This document shows, piece after piece, positions 37,792 through 50,619 of a DNA stretch of 64,000 nucleotides. A model generated the notes under the pieces. It was given only the letters and a program-made list of their open reading frames with translations, ran no database searches and was not told the DNA's origin. Every line of letters starts with the position of its first letter. Position 1 is the first letter of the stretch. The translations under genes and the position numbers were made by a program. This DNA is from Sarcocystis neurona (lineage: Eukaryota > Apicomplexa > Conoidasida > Eucoccidiorida > Sarcocystidae), in NCBI GenBank assembly GCA_000727475.1, contig KL647288.1:10488903-10552902 (forward strand), written 5' to 3'.

Positions 37792-39815
37792 AATTTTGAA
37801 ACCAAATTCCAACGAAATGTTTTTGCACAGCATGCGAAGGCAAACACAGGAAGGTGCACATGAGGCGCTTGTACAATGCGTATAATCTCCACTTTTGTAG
37901 GAAATCCTGTGTGGCGTCATGCGGAACATTTGCTTGACAGGTCAACTCGATCTTCCGTCCCCTTTGGTTTGGAGACTCCGTTACAAACTGTAAACGTCCA
38001 CCGCGGCATTTAATGTATTTCAACGTGTCTGTCGTGCAGTGCTGCCGATATGGCACACCGGTTTTTTACGAATCGTGTAGTGAGTCTCCCACAAGCACGA
38101 CGGCAACTGCGTACAATGCTGCGTAGAACGTGGGGCGTGCGCAAGAATCGATCCGTGCAAGGTAAACATTGACCTCAAATCCATTGTGACACTATGCTTA
38201 GTCAAGTGCGCGTTCACGCTTCTCGAAGTACACACTGTTTTCCTACTGGTCGTTGAACATCATCGCGCTGACGTCCGTCATGCCTTACTGACCGTACGCC
38301 AGCCGTGGCGGGGAAGAGAACGTCAGTAGCATGTGGCCCGGCGGGTCTCTTCGTCTTAAAAAGAGTGCAGAAGCACACTTGTAGCTCCACTAGAAACCGA
38401 CACTCGATCTGCTTCCACTGCGCTTGATTCTAATTATAGTCGACTCACGTGGGAGGGCGAAATGTGGCGAAATAAACCACTGCTTGTACGTTCTTCAGTT
38501 CAAAGTCCAGCCAGAGTAAGGGTGTGGTATGACTACAACCGTGCCAGTCACGTTTGGTAGACATCCGTAGTCAACCACTCCACGTCTACTACGAAGTCTG
38601 TAACAAACCGATGGTGCCACGGATACTCGCATGGTCTCCTCAGCTCTGCACTTTCCAAAAGTCTACGTGTTGAACAAATATACCTGCTTGAGCGACCTTC
38701 GGCGGATGAAGCCTTGTCTCAATACGTCACGAAAAAAAAAATCACCCACACTCCCGGCATGGTACGTCTCTCTGTTTCGTTCGATGTGGCACGGCGTCAG
38801 CTGGTGGAATTTACGTGTCGAGACGCTTCATGATTTGCTCTAAGTGTCGCAATGGGGATCCACCGTCACGTGGACGAAGTTTGCCACTGTAAGTCTATTG
38901 CTGTGCGGCCCCGCAAGGCCGACGTCTTGCGGGGTGTATGACGACACGTTTAAGTTTCTTTGGCGAGCTTCTTTGAAACGACCTGTGGTCAAGCGCAGTC
39001 CGCGATGGCTTCGACAGTTGTGTGTGCTGTGTGGGAATGGCTACAGCAGTGTACGTTCAGAATTGGTACGCGTCCTCTGAAAACGTGCCTTGTTCCTGAT
39101 AGGGATGTGGTGAACTTACAGAAACCAGAAGTCGCTGATTAGACTGAGTTGTCCCAAAAGGCCCGCCCCTTCTAGTGATAGTTTACTAAAACGCTTTTCT
39201 AACCAAACTTGACCCATCAGATCACCTTCTAGACATATGCGGCGCCAAGGTAGATTTAACACATCCACACTTGTCTGAATTGTAGTGCTTCGTCACCGTG
39301 TCGCCGTGGAAGAAGACAGCTACGTTCATGGCTCTGTATCACAGCTGAATCTTTGATTAAAAGTGACACGGTGGTGCAGGGGTCAATAGAATAGTAGAGG
39401 GGAGTACCGCCGTCACCGTCACCATGCGTTGTTAAAATCGAGCGCTTGGATCAGTTCAACGGAAATCCCTAGTTTCACAGAGATGCTTTCAATATGTTTG
39501 CTTAAGTCTATGAGCCACCCCGCCGTCAGCTACACACGAAGTGAGGTTTGTATTTGTTGTGACTAAATACACATCAACAGGTCGTCGCTACATATAAGTT
39601 TGCGGGTATAAGCTAGCAGCTCCTGACGAGCCACGGTGCTGATGTAGCTTGCAATACAGCATTTCTCAGTGCAAGAAACACCGCCAGCGTGGGCTGTGTA
39701 CGCTGCTGTGCTATAGTGCTCGCTGAAAATAGGACAAAACACTGGGCGGCGCCTTACGAATAGTACCGCCGGTGTGCGCACAATTCAGAAGTCGCCACTC
39801 AGTGTTCTGTCGTGC

Positions 39816-39947
39816 GTGGCGGCGAAAAAGGCTCGGTTTCAGAGTGACCCTACGCTGACTGCATCAGAGAGAGTTTCGTGTGAGGCGGCGAAAAATGCCC
39901 TGTTTCCGAGTGACCCTTCCCTGAATGCGGCAGACACCGTTTCGCGT
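39816..39947 (+). repeat. In-frame tandem repeat, 2 x 66 bp
   Basis: Two 22-codon units follow each other exactly. Unit 1 reads VAAKKARFQSDPTLTASERV plus SC; unit 2 reads EAAKNALFPSDPSLNAADTV plus SR. They have diverged considerably yet both remain open in the same frame, and AAK, SDP and L-A are retained. Confidence 0.75.
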
Positions 39948-41414
39948 GGCGCTGTTTTCGTCGGAGAGCTCGTACACTGCCCTTCCTAGCTCCTTTTCAA
40001 CCGGCGACGCTCGCCTGTTTGTGCGCGGGAAAAAATCATCCACCATCAAAGTTCTAGGAGCACGTCGTCGGAAGAGACCTCAGCGGAGACGTCGGTAGAG
40101 GAAATGTTACCACATTTTCAAAAGAATAAACGTTCTGGCTGTACATGGTATCGCCGCTGAATTCGCGTGTTGAATATAAACCGTCGATCCCTTTCACAGA
40201 AAGAAGTCTTGCACGACTCGCGTGCTCCTGACAAATAACGGTCGCATCTCCTTTCTACATTCGTGTGCGTCACACGTCTTCCACACCTTTTCCTCAACGA
40301 CCAGGTATGTCCAGCAAGTAGCACTAGGGCGTTCTGTGCCTCATGCGGTGAAAAGTCAAATTATTCACACTGAAACTGCGACGCATTTGCTCCTCAGACA
40401 GTAATACCTATCTTCAAGCCAGAAAATCTCTCCACCCGAGTATGAACGCATGGCGCGTGACACCAGAAACTGATGTAGACAATTTTCCGCAGGAGGAGGA
40501 CCGACCCTTTTAAAAGCTGTTCTTTGTTCCGACGGGGTGATGCGACCGAAACGCTCTACCAGGACAGGACTTCCTCGAGCGAGCCAAGCTCTGCCGATCC
40601 AGCGCAGCGACAAAAGGTGCGACACGCGAGGTTCCGCCAGCGCTGTAATGTCATCCAATATGTAGAGTAATCTGGAAGATATCCAGTCCTAGGTTCGGCA
40701 ACATACGCCACAAACGCCGCACTGTTTGGCATACAGCACCGATAGGGAAGTCACGAGTGCTTCACAAGACGCGTCCACTACGTGGAAATCGCAATATTTC
40801 GCAGCTGCGATGTAACTCAAACGCGCCTCTCTCCAAAAGTTCTTAAGGGTGGTAACACGACGTCACGGCTGAAGTGCTCAATCTCGGTAAGAGCAGGAGG
40901 CTAGATCGCGGCCTAAGCAGCTCACGCCATGCCCAGCGCCGATGTGCACATCGCCTTCAAAACGGTGCCACAGCAGTGGACACCTCGGTTTCCCCTGTCA
41001 GTACAGCAGCCTGATGTTACATTACGGCACCTCATTTCACGTGCAATTACTAATGAAATGGCTGTTCAAAAATGGATTTTGAGACACAACCGTGGTAACG
41101 TTTGCAGTGCGGTCTCACCGCATTTTGACGCCCTGACAAATGGATGCGTGTCCGGTGACGGTTCGATCAAAAGCCGTTTAAATGAAGTCGAGTCAACCGG
41201 AGAGTACACCTGTTCCACACCTTCACGGCGAGGAACGAGTGCGTCAAAAGAAGCGACCGCTTCCGAGTGACTTGCATACAACACAGAAACGACTCCATGA
41301 AAACGTTCGTTCACTATGCGTGTATGCATGATGTACACCAACCTAAAAAAACAAACAATTCTTTGGTTGAGACAAAGGTTACCTGTGTAGCCACGTGCCC
41401 CTCAGCTGTAAAAA

Positions 41415-44400
41415 TCATCGATACGCATCGTCGTGACTGTAGAGTTCAGCAGGAACATCTTCCGCGTGTATTTCTTTACTTTTCTTGCGACTAGACCGGC
41501 GTGAAAGAAAACTTGAAATTCCTGCGGATGTCTTTGTGTCATCGTCTGCCTGCAGCTTTTCGGCCTTGCGAGGCAAGATTGCTTGCTCCTCAGGGGAACC
41601 ACCGCTGCTGCGCCGCCCTCGCCTGTGCGTTTACATCAATCGACATAATTGCGAATGTCACATATCACAGCAGCCAGTCTTGAGCCCAAGAGACAGCAGT
41701 AGTGCTAGGGCTGAACGCATACAAAACCGCACTGCTTCACACGTGCTACAGATACTCTGCAAAAGAGAGTGTGATACCCAGTGCGAGGATACGCAAGAGC
41801 GCATTTCGAGGTGAGGTGTCTCACATTATCACGCCTCACCTCTTCAGGTATATAATACAGCCAATGACAATCGCAATCACAACGACGCCGCCGGTCACCG
41901 CCAACAGGATGATTGCCCACTGCGGGAGCAGTGGCTCTGCGTTGAACACACAGTCACAAACGAGTGGGAAGAATTTTCTAACGACTGTACGAGTAAACCT
42001 GCTTAGGGAAAGGAAAAAATATGAGGAGTCACTGGCGTGCAAGCTCAAGCCTCCTTGTTTGCTTCTGGAGATGGCAGCTGGCGAACGACACTGCTACAAA
42101 TGTGAGTTCACCTCTAATGGTCTCTTTATTCAAACAGAGAGAAGCACGCAGTATGCAGTAGGCGCACAACGCTGCTGTTTCAAGGAAATGTAGATTTCGG
42201 TCTGTCGGTCACGCGGAATACCTGAGGAAAAGCGTCACGTCTTCCGTTGACGAAGCAAAACCAGAGTGCACTCGTGCAGATCTACATACAGGTCTCCCTC
42301 AGCCTGACTTCTGCCGCAGTCTGAAAACTTGTGTTTCTTGCGAAAACAGAGCCTGTATGACTACGTATGACCTGGGTGCATAAGAAGTGGGCGTTTGCAC
42401 CCCAAATTAGCTGGTGTTGTAAATGCCAGTGCCTCTGACGAAAGCGCGATTTTCACGGTGACCCACCCATTCCCAAGAATTTAGCCTGAAGACGGCACAG
42501 ATTCACAGAATCCTCTTCTGTGGACGCAGCATTGATTTTTGTCACATTTGAGAAGGCCGCTTGAACCTCAGCATCCGTGTGTTTATTTTTTGCTGGCTGA
42601 CGGGATGATACCAGAGTAAAAGGAATACGAATCTTGTCCACGCGGACTTGCTGATCGTTGAAGACATCGAGGGTCAGGTGGGCCCTGTACACAAGAGAAA
42701 AACGGACAGCTAACTTCCTGGCTATCCCAGTGGGTACTGCGGGAGGACGTACGGTCCAGTGCAGGATCGTCCATGGGAACCAACGCATCCGCTGACAGCT
42801 TTCTATTTCGATTGAAACTACTGCATCTAATTCACAGTACGTAGTCACTGTCGATTGCGCGATGTTTCGTGTTATCCAACGCCATCAATGTTCGCAACTT
42901 CGAGTATAATTATCGGCGTCGAGAACAGAAAGACGCGTATTGTTCTGCGCCACCACAGAAGCCCTCACCGGTAGGTTCCACGTTTATAGCCAGAAAAGAA
43001 AATTGTGATTTTCTGTGCCGTGTCCGGGGGCGCAGCAAGGATCATGTCAGTACAGGCACACTGCGCCCACATTCCACCCATGCGTGCCATCTTCAAAAAA
43101 AGCAGCGAAGAAACAACAGAACAAACAAAACCATTACGAGACACGTCATCGTCGCGACACAACCTGCGTAAACGTGACACTTAATATGTGTAGCACTCTA
43201 CAGTGTGTGTGTAGTCGTGCAGAGGGAAAAATGAGGGAAAGTGCACTTCGTACTAAAACTGCGTCCTTGGCATTTGGTATGCCTTCCCAGGAGACAACGC
43301 CTTTTAAACTGGGGATCTTTTTTACGGTCAAGCGGATGATATCCTTGACTTCTTCAGCTGGCGGATGATAGCCGTTTTTGAAAAAAGCCCCGTAAACGAG
43401 ACCCGCGACGGCTAGAAAACAACAACGCACAGCATCGGACGGTGTTGCTGGAAGAACGTCTCATCGATTTCGTACACTCGAAAGATTAACAAAGATTATC
43501 CTGCCCACTGTGTCGCAGTCCGCTGTCACCAACCGCCTGTTACTGCGACACGCGTGGTGCTCGCTGCACGCCACTGAACGCCTCGCTGTTGTGTAGTATA
43601 CCAGCATCATTCTTTTTAATTTGAGTCGAGCCTCCTCCTCCTGCTGCAACGTGCGGACGACGGTCTGCCACACTCAGCAGCTGAAAATGTATTTCGCGCT
43701 GCTCACCTGAAACATGGGGTGCCGCCATTGAAGTTCCAGAGAGGAACTGGTAGCCACTCCCTGGCGCGGTGGAATATATTTTGACGCCGGGAGCAGCCAC
43801 ATCCACCATCTTTGCGCCCCAATTACTGAACGACGCAAGCTGCCCATCTTTATCTACCGCCGCCACACTGAGCACCCATTGCACAGCATGCACAAAACTC
43901 GACTGCGCGCATGACAGTACTGCAGTAGAACACCAAAACAAAGAAGAGGTTGCAGTCCACGAATTCAGGATGCTGTGGAAGTGATGGGAGTAAATGGACA
44001 GCCAGAACGACGACTATCCAAATCCTACACGGTGCTACTCACTGTACACACACCGATCACCCTCCTAAGGAGACACTGGTAAACACACTTCGTGGGATGA
44101 TGTCAGTAGCCACAGATAGTAATGGAGAGCCATAGTTTACCTTATAGTATTTTTAGTCCTCCAGTTCGCTGGATACGAGGGAACCGAGTCGTTGTCAACG
44201 GATTCATTGCCGGCAGCGTTCACGATCAGGATCCCCTTGCCTCCGTGAGCTTTTTGTGTAAATCGAAGTACTCTCTCGAGCTCCGGGTCGTTGTCAGGGC
44301 CTCCCCAGCTATTGTTTATAATGTTTGCGCCCTCGTCAACGGCATAGGCGACCGCCCGAATGCTGTTGCTGACGGCACCCTGCGCGTAAATAGGGTGGGT

Positions 44401-47400
44401 AGACACGAGGCTTGGAGTTTCGAAGGCGCCCGGCGGGTGCACCTCGGCAAGTGGATGGCTTGACGAATAAAGCACGACTGATCACTCTAGCCGCGTTAAC
44501 AGCCGGCGCCACCGCAGCGCGAACGCTGTGCGTAGCACTCGCTAAATTAGTACTTCCAGTCCGTATGCACCCTGAAACACCTACCGCACCATCCTTGTCC
44601 ATGAACCGCAACGAAATCAGTTTGGACCCGTGAGCGCCCCCGACGGTACCCGAACTGTTCGCGCACGCACCAATGATACCTGCGAGTAGAGCAAACCCCC
44701 AAAAGACTTGCGAGTACCGACACCGCTTGTGCGTGTACCTATGGAATTCTCCGTGACACACGCGAACTTGCTGAAGAAGACAACCAGCGCGCTCTGCAAT
44801 TAATACCTGTTCTGTGATGAAAATAAGGAAATGCTCAGCGTGTGTAGACAAAGAGCTACAAGTCACATCCTGATCAATTTAATGCACAGTAATTTTCTTC
44901 ATAGCTCACGGGACAGTGTCAACTGCACCTGCAACATGGGTGCCATGGCCATTCTCGTCGTCTGGATCTCCACGTTCTGCATCGAAGTTGTACCCTCTGA
45001 CGTCGTCCGAAAGCCCATTTCCTATAATCGCGACCCAGACATAAAGCATAGATCACGTAGTTGAAACAGAAAACAAATCTTCCTTTCTGCGCGGAGAACT
45101 GTGCTGAAATTCACCAAGGCTTCACAGCAAGCCCACTGTCCTTCACCGTGACGTGCAGCTAGTGCTTGCCAAAAAAATTCTCGTCGAACGTGCATGCAAC
45201 AGCATTGCAGCTGAGCGGGCAAATATACGAAGTGGCCTCGTGAGTAAGCTTACTTCTGGAATATAGGAACACAGAACAACACAGTAGACACGTTGTTGTG
45301 GATACAAAGCATGCACGCGCAACACGGTCTTGTCTGCTGCTGGAAACCGTAGTAGTTGTCCAGCAAGCTCTAATTTGCCTCTCTTCGAGACGCGGAGCAC
45401 GTATCAACTGTAAAACCGTACTGGTAGGACACATTCGTCCCAGTGCTGCTGAAATATAGCCTACCATCGCTGTCTGTCCCGTCTTGTTGTTCTTGCGAAT
45501 TGACCCAGAAATTGCATTCCAGATCAGGATGAGAACTCACTCCTGTATCAAGTATTGCCGCCTATATGTTGGAATAGGAAACAAATCATTGAAAACAGTC
45601 AACGCAGGGAAAATCTCACGAACGGGGCACACGTCGGCAGCTACGCGACCAGGAATTTCGTTTCCGAAAACCGTACGGCCTGGCCTTGGCAATCCATCCT
45701 CGGTGGGTGTAGTATCGTAGAAAACCAACAGGTCAATTAGGTTTCTCTGCGGCTGATCAAGAACACCATCCGAGTTAGGTTACTTCATCTCAGAACTCCT
45801 GAGTGCAGTTTAGGCTGCCGACGATTAATCCACCACAATAGGCTCATCTACTCAAAACACAAGAGTTACCATCCCTGGGAGCCGATGCTTAAAACTTCTT
45901 TAACAAAAACATTGGGTAATACGTAGCTTGCTTACAACAACTCCGTCCCCCTTTTCGCCGTGTAGCCAAGCGGAAGACATATTAGTCATGAACATGCCGT
46001 ACAACTTCTTCTGCAATTCGGGATCGTCTGGAAGGTTTTCTACGTAAAAAGAACTCCCTTCGCCTGCGCGGAAATCACACGCAGAAAGGGATGAGACGAC
46101 GGAAGAAAGCTGCAAATCACACCAGACGCAGAACCCTTTTTAAGGGGAAAAAAGGCTTCACGTGTGCACCCAGCAGACGTTCATTGATGCCAATGGACAC
46201 CTACGCTCGTCGTCTTCCGAGGGTTTCGAGGCACCACTAAGGTCTGTGGTGGACGAAGAATTCTTAGAACTTTCCGACATCACGGTGACCTACCAAAAGA
46301 GAAGAGGAAACGATCACACCAATGTGAGGCCGTGCCGAACAAATGTTGCACCCATATGCTCGTGGAGCGCGGCCTGATTACTTTCGCCAACGGAAATCGC
46401 TAATGGCCCGACATTCTCACATCGTGAGAACCCACCGCCGGCCGCGGCTGAGCCGACTTTCCTGTCGACAACGTCCGTAACGCGTCCTACACGGAACGCG
46501 CCGTGGCCTCGCAATAATGCTCACCTCTCGTGCAAATGACCAACGTGTCATATATCCATCAAATGATTGCCTAACAAACTCCACCACCTCTTTCACCTTT
46601 TCGACAATTTCCTCTTCTGCAAGAAAGAAGACAAAAGGGGAAACAAGTGGAGACACTAGACCTTCTTACTCGTAAAGCGCACCAGGGTGTATCCAACCTG
46701 TATGACAGAAATCGACTGACAGTTGACATTATTCTGCCTGAAACAGACTGTGCCGCCGTTTCGTCCAGTAAGTGCTACGGTTCATCCTATGCATGATATT
46801 TTGCTCCTCATCAAAGAATTACTGCGCAGACTGGACTTCTCGAGGACCGGTTCCAAACAAAACTTACCGGAAGGGAAAGAAAGAATGACGACTCCGACTG
46901 CCTTCATAACCTGCACAGCTCGTTTCCGCTGTCCAAACAGCTTCTGCATCAGCTGACGCAGATCGTTGATGATCTGGGCACCTTTTTCTGTTTCCAGCAC
47001 GTTTTCAGAAGGTAGGTCGTCCTCATCCACCAGGTTGATTAGTAGCTCGCCTGCGCGTCGCACGGCCATAGTTAGAAGTTAGGAAAAGTCTGCAGGTCAA
47101 CACCGTAAAAAAGCTGACTGCATTCTTCAAGTGCCTGCATGCACCTCTTGTGTGCTCCTGCGAGCATTACTTCCTCTTCTAACGTCTGTAAAACTGTCGA
47201 CTAATGAGCTGTTTGGATTGACTGCCATACTGGATTTTCCCGGGCGATCCTCTCGCGACTGCCGGAATTCCTCCAAAATATCGTCCACGGACGCCAAAAC
47301 TGGATTGTCTGCATCAGCGTGTTGCTGGTTTTCGGGAGACGGTACCACCAAAGAGCTCATTTGAAGGAACGTTTGTTTCAAGAAGCTCGCAGAGTATTCC

Positions 47401-48719
47401 AGGAAGGAGCCCTCTTTTGATTGCTTCTTCTTACGCGACTGTGCGCCCCCGGAGTTAGGCTCCGGAGTAAAAGTTGCCTCTAGTGTCCGAACGAATACAC
47501 GCAGATGCTCAGAGGATGTGTTCTCCACAACCACAACCCGCTCCAGCTTCGCGGCGTCCGGGCCATACTGAACATTCAAGGGTCCCGCCGTCCCTTCGTA
47601 GAGGAATCTGGCATCTACCTTTATAGCATTGCCAACAAAAACACCACTTTCTGTTTGCACTCCTGTAGAGTCTGCCTTGTTCTGCCGTTGGGGCGCTACT
47701 GGCCCCGTTTGTTTAGGTGGAGCTGGGCCTTTTGCACCCTGAGGAGTTCGTCTCGAAGTCTCGGTGCGTCCAACTCCCGCACGCGGCTGTTCACGCTTCT
47801 GCCCGGCTGGTGGCCCTTCAGGCTTCCTTCCCGCCGTCGCTTCTTCACGTTTTTGCCGGTCCCGTTTGTCCGCTTCATCAATCAGCTGCCACGGATTTCT
47901 TCCTTCCAGACCTGCTTCCTCGATAAGATTTTTGTCGCCTTTTGCCTCAATGGCTTCAGCAAGGGAACCGCTAAAAGATTCTTCCTTCCTTTTCTTCTGC
48001 TTTGTCCTCGTAGGATCAACACCTCTTCCGGAGTTCACGTCCTCGATGTGCCCACCGCTATACCACCGTTGATTTCCATGTTGAACCGTTTGGGAGGCGT
48101 CGCTCGGAACACCTACCCCACTTTCATCACTATTTGGCGAAGACGTCTTCCTTCTTTCCCCTTCATCGACGGCGTGCTTGCCGACACCTGCTGCCTCTCC
48201 GTCAGCATGATTGCTTTCGGTCTCACTGATCCCAGTTGAGACTTTCGTACCACCTGAAGTCTCCGCCTCTCTCACCACGTGCGCAAGCCAACTTAGGTCC
48301 AAGCTCTTCGCCTTATTCTCGGGAAGGGGGTTAATTAGGTCGAAAAGTCCCAGGTCAACAATGCTTAACGCCGGAGGTTTGCTTAAGTCACCTTCCCCTT
48401 CACTGGAGAACAGTGGAATCATCGACGAAAGCGCACTCGGCACATCTGCCACTAGTGGGTGAGCCGGGCTACCTAGTCCGAAATTATGTCTTTGAATAAC
48501 AGCAGCAAAACTTATGTCAGACGTCGGCTCACTCTCGTAAAACTTCTTAGCTTCATGGCTTGCTGGTCTCGGACCTTCCTTTGGGAACAACCGAGAACTC
48601 GTGAACATTCGCAGGCTTTCAGCTCCTTCGAGAACCAGGCTCACGCCTAATGCAGATAGTACGCAGACGCTGGCGCTCGAAAAAAGTTTCATCCATGAGG
48701 GCACCGAAAGACACCCCAT
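41415..48719 (-). CDS. SUB2: SUB2-type transmembrane subtilisin-like serine protease, 15 exons
   Basis: Exons: 48719-47171, 47050-46868, 46616-46525, 46289-46205, 46063-45936, 45561-45465, 45021-44929, 44679-44585, 44379-44141, 43867-43707, 43411-43254, 43090-42969, 42684-42467, 41936-41840, 41622-41415. All GT-AG junctions are phase-matched; the product is 1174 aa. A signal sequence ([16 protein letters not shown]) begins a 516-residue exon 1 rich in Glu/Lys/Pro/Gln. Exons 2-3 encode the inhibitory prodomain ([18 protein letters not shown] to [13 protein letters not shown]). The S8 catalytic set is intact: Asp684 in AAILDTG, His737 in NGHGTHVA, Asn832 in NAAGNE and Ser900 in [12 protein letters not shown] single TM (about 1080-1103; [20 protein letters not shown]) precedes a cytoplasmic tail of about 70 residues ending [14 protein letters not shown]. 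The TM plus tail argues for SUB2 rather than the GPI-anchored SUB1. In apicomplexans SUB2 enzymes process rhoptry proteins or shed surface adhesins. The exon 3-4 and 12-14 region, outside the catalytic core, is least certain. Confidence 0.92.
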
Positions 48720-49140
48720 GATGTCTACAGCGGGACGTTCAGACTGTCAGACCCACTACGTACCTGTTGCACTATCCAATCGCGGCCCCTATGCCGTCGT
48801 CGCAAGAGCGGACAGACAAGCTGCTGAGCGACATTAGGAAAGATCCGGTCGACGTGCTTGCTTGGTTCCTCTTGGTATCAGCACTACGGTTGAGGAATCG
48901 TGCCTGAGGAGTGTTCAGGGAGGAGAACGGGGACGCTTACTGTACTAAGAGAATCACATAGTCCCTCCTTGAGCAGAACACAAAACAGAAGCCAGAGACG
49001 ATGGAACAGCTTGCCAGATGGGTGCCCTTTAGTCTGCACATCTCCAAATGGAAATTCACCCGCAGAACCGTATCGTCGTAGGCTCAAGTTCCACCTGGTA
49101 GCTCTACTCATTCCTTTATCCTCGAAGGAGTTTACAACGG

Positions 49141-49222
49141 AGCTCTAAGTACACCGCGTAGGCGGCAAGTTGGAAATGACCAGCTCTAAGTACACGCCAT
49201 AATTTGCAAGTTGAACAGAACC
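49141..49222. repeat. Short tandem repeat, 41-bp period
   Basis: AGCTCTAAGTACAC begins both copies (49141 and 49182). The second halves, GGCAAGTTGGAAATGACC and GCAAGTTGAACAGAACC, are also alike. The repeat is about 420 bases upstream of the subtilisin start, in the intergenic space before the 50.6-51.7 kb gene. Confidence 0.75.
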
Positions 49223-50619
49223 AGTGCACAAAGCCGTGAACAATCAGCAACGTGTGTATTTCGTACGATGAATAGTAGTCTCACCGTCGACCACTACATG
49301 TGACAGCTACTTCCCTGCATTGCCCGCAACTGCGGGAATACGAGACACGATGCGCCTACTCCCGATCATGGGCTGCGCACTACGGATAGTCGACAGACAT
49401 AATAACTCGTCGTCCACCTTATTTTCGTGCCTTTATCACCGCCGTATCCGTCGACAGAGACGACACGTACAATCAAAGCTGATCCACGTAAGCAGACGAT
49501 GCCTGCCTGTTGCTGTTTGTAGCACGTACGCGACGCCGCATGTACTTCAGCAGAAGAAATTTATCAGCAGAAGACAGAGGTGTATTGGTGTGGTACACAA
49601 AGGAAGTGATGAATTCGGTAGGCAGGCCGAAAGGCAACGAGCCTTAACCACATATTACGGAAAAGTAGTCTGCTACGTGCTATCTTCGCCATGAAGAATG
49701 ACGCCTTCCTAGGCCTTCGCAGCAAGCCGCATCAAGCGCGGGAGGTGTGGTAGAGACGCAGAGATACCGGAACCCTTGAAATGTCAAGCATGTTGATCGG
49801 TCTCAGCCGTCTCATTGACTGCTGACCTCTCTCACCCATCCTGTCCTGGAAAAGAAGGAGTCATTCCTGGAAGAGTAACGCTGCAGCTTCTGCCTGCCAT
49901 AGAACCTTCTGTAATCGATACAGGATTACCGGAATCGGTCACTGATCTGACGTGGCTGCCTCATACACGTGAGCAACCGCTGATCCCCATGTAGTAGTGA
50001 ACTGCTTGGCTTCCTTGCCGGTCACTCCCAATATCGTGCCTTACAAGAAATGATAAGAGAAGAAAACATGTGCTCGGGACGCACAACGGTGCGGAGGCGA
50101 TTCACAGAGTGGTGCTTGGATGCCCCCAATATTCAGCACTTCAACGCTCTGATACAGCGAAGCGCTCCCGGCTAGCTGCAGGATTTTTTATGTCAACAGC
50201 ACAAGTGCTGTTCAGCATCTGTGCATGCCGCTGAGGGCGAGTGTGTGAGTGGGTACAAACTTTCCCCATTCAACCGCATAGCTTTTTGTGATTGATTCTG
50301 AGTAGGCTTACACCACTTTTCTCCGCACGCGCAACAAGTGTTCCATTCAGAGACTGCTTGACATAAGACGTACTACAAAGCTCACTCTGACGGATGGAGT
50401 GTGCTGTTGTGGAGACGGCTTGGCCAAAACGTACGGTCTGTGACTCTGCAGGACAGTAACTGAATACTGCGACACTGAGAGAGCCGAACACCCTTCTGAC
50501 AAGAAGAGCGGTCGGTTTAGGGCCATGCACGCACGACGTTGCAGGCGCAGTAGGTAGCTTGCAAGCGTTTTCTGCATGGGGAGAGGTCAGGTACCCATGT
50601 GTAGGGCACCACACTCTAC
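49223..50619. other. Intergenic or 3' region with no clear gene
   Basis: Open frames are short. A minus-strand frame down to 50270 continues from the third exon of the tentative gene at 51.7-50.6 kb and could hold its remaining exons, but I could not fix splice sites for them. Confidence 0.35.

Larger units (their letters stand above)
36742..41414. other. 4.7-kb region without a convincing gene
   Basis: Frames here are short and scattered. Those most like coding are 37573-37863 (plus, 96 codons), 39774-39989 (plus, with an in-frame 66-bp tandem repeat) and 40929-41270 (plus, 113 codons, starting MPSADVHIAFKTVPQQW). None has clear splice partners or a recognisable domain. The region includes the 3' flanks of the convergent signal-peptide gene and the subtilisin gene. 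Confidence 0.4.
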
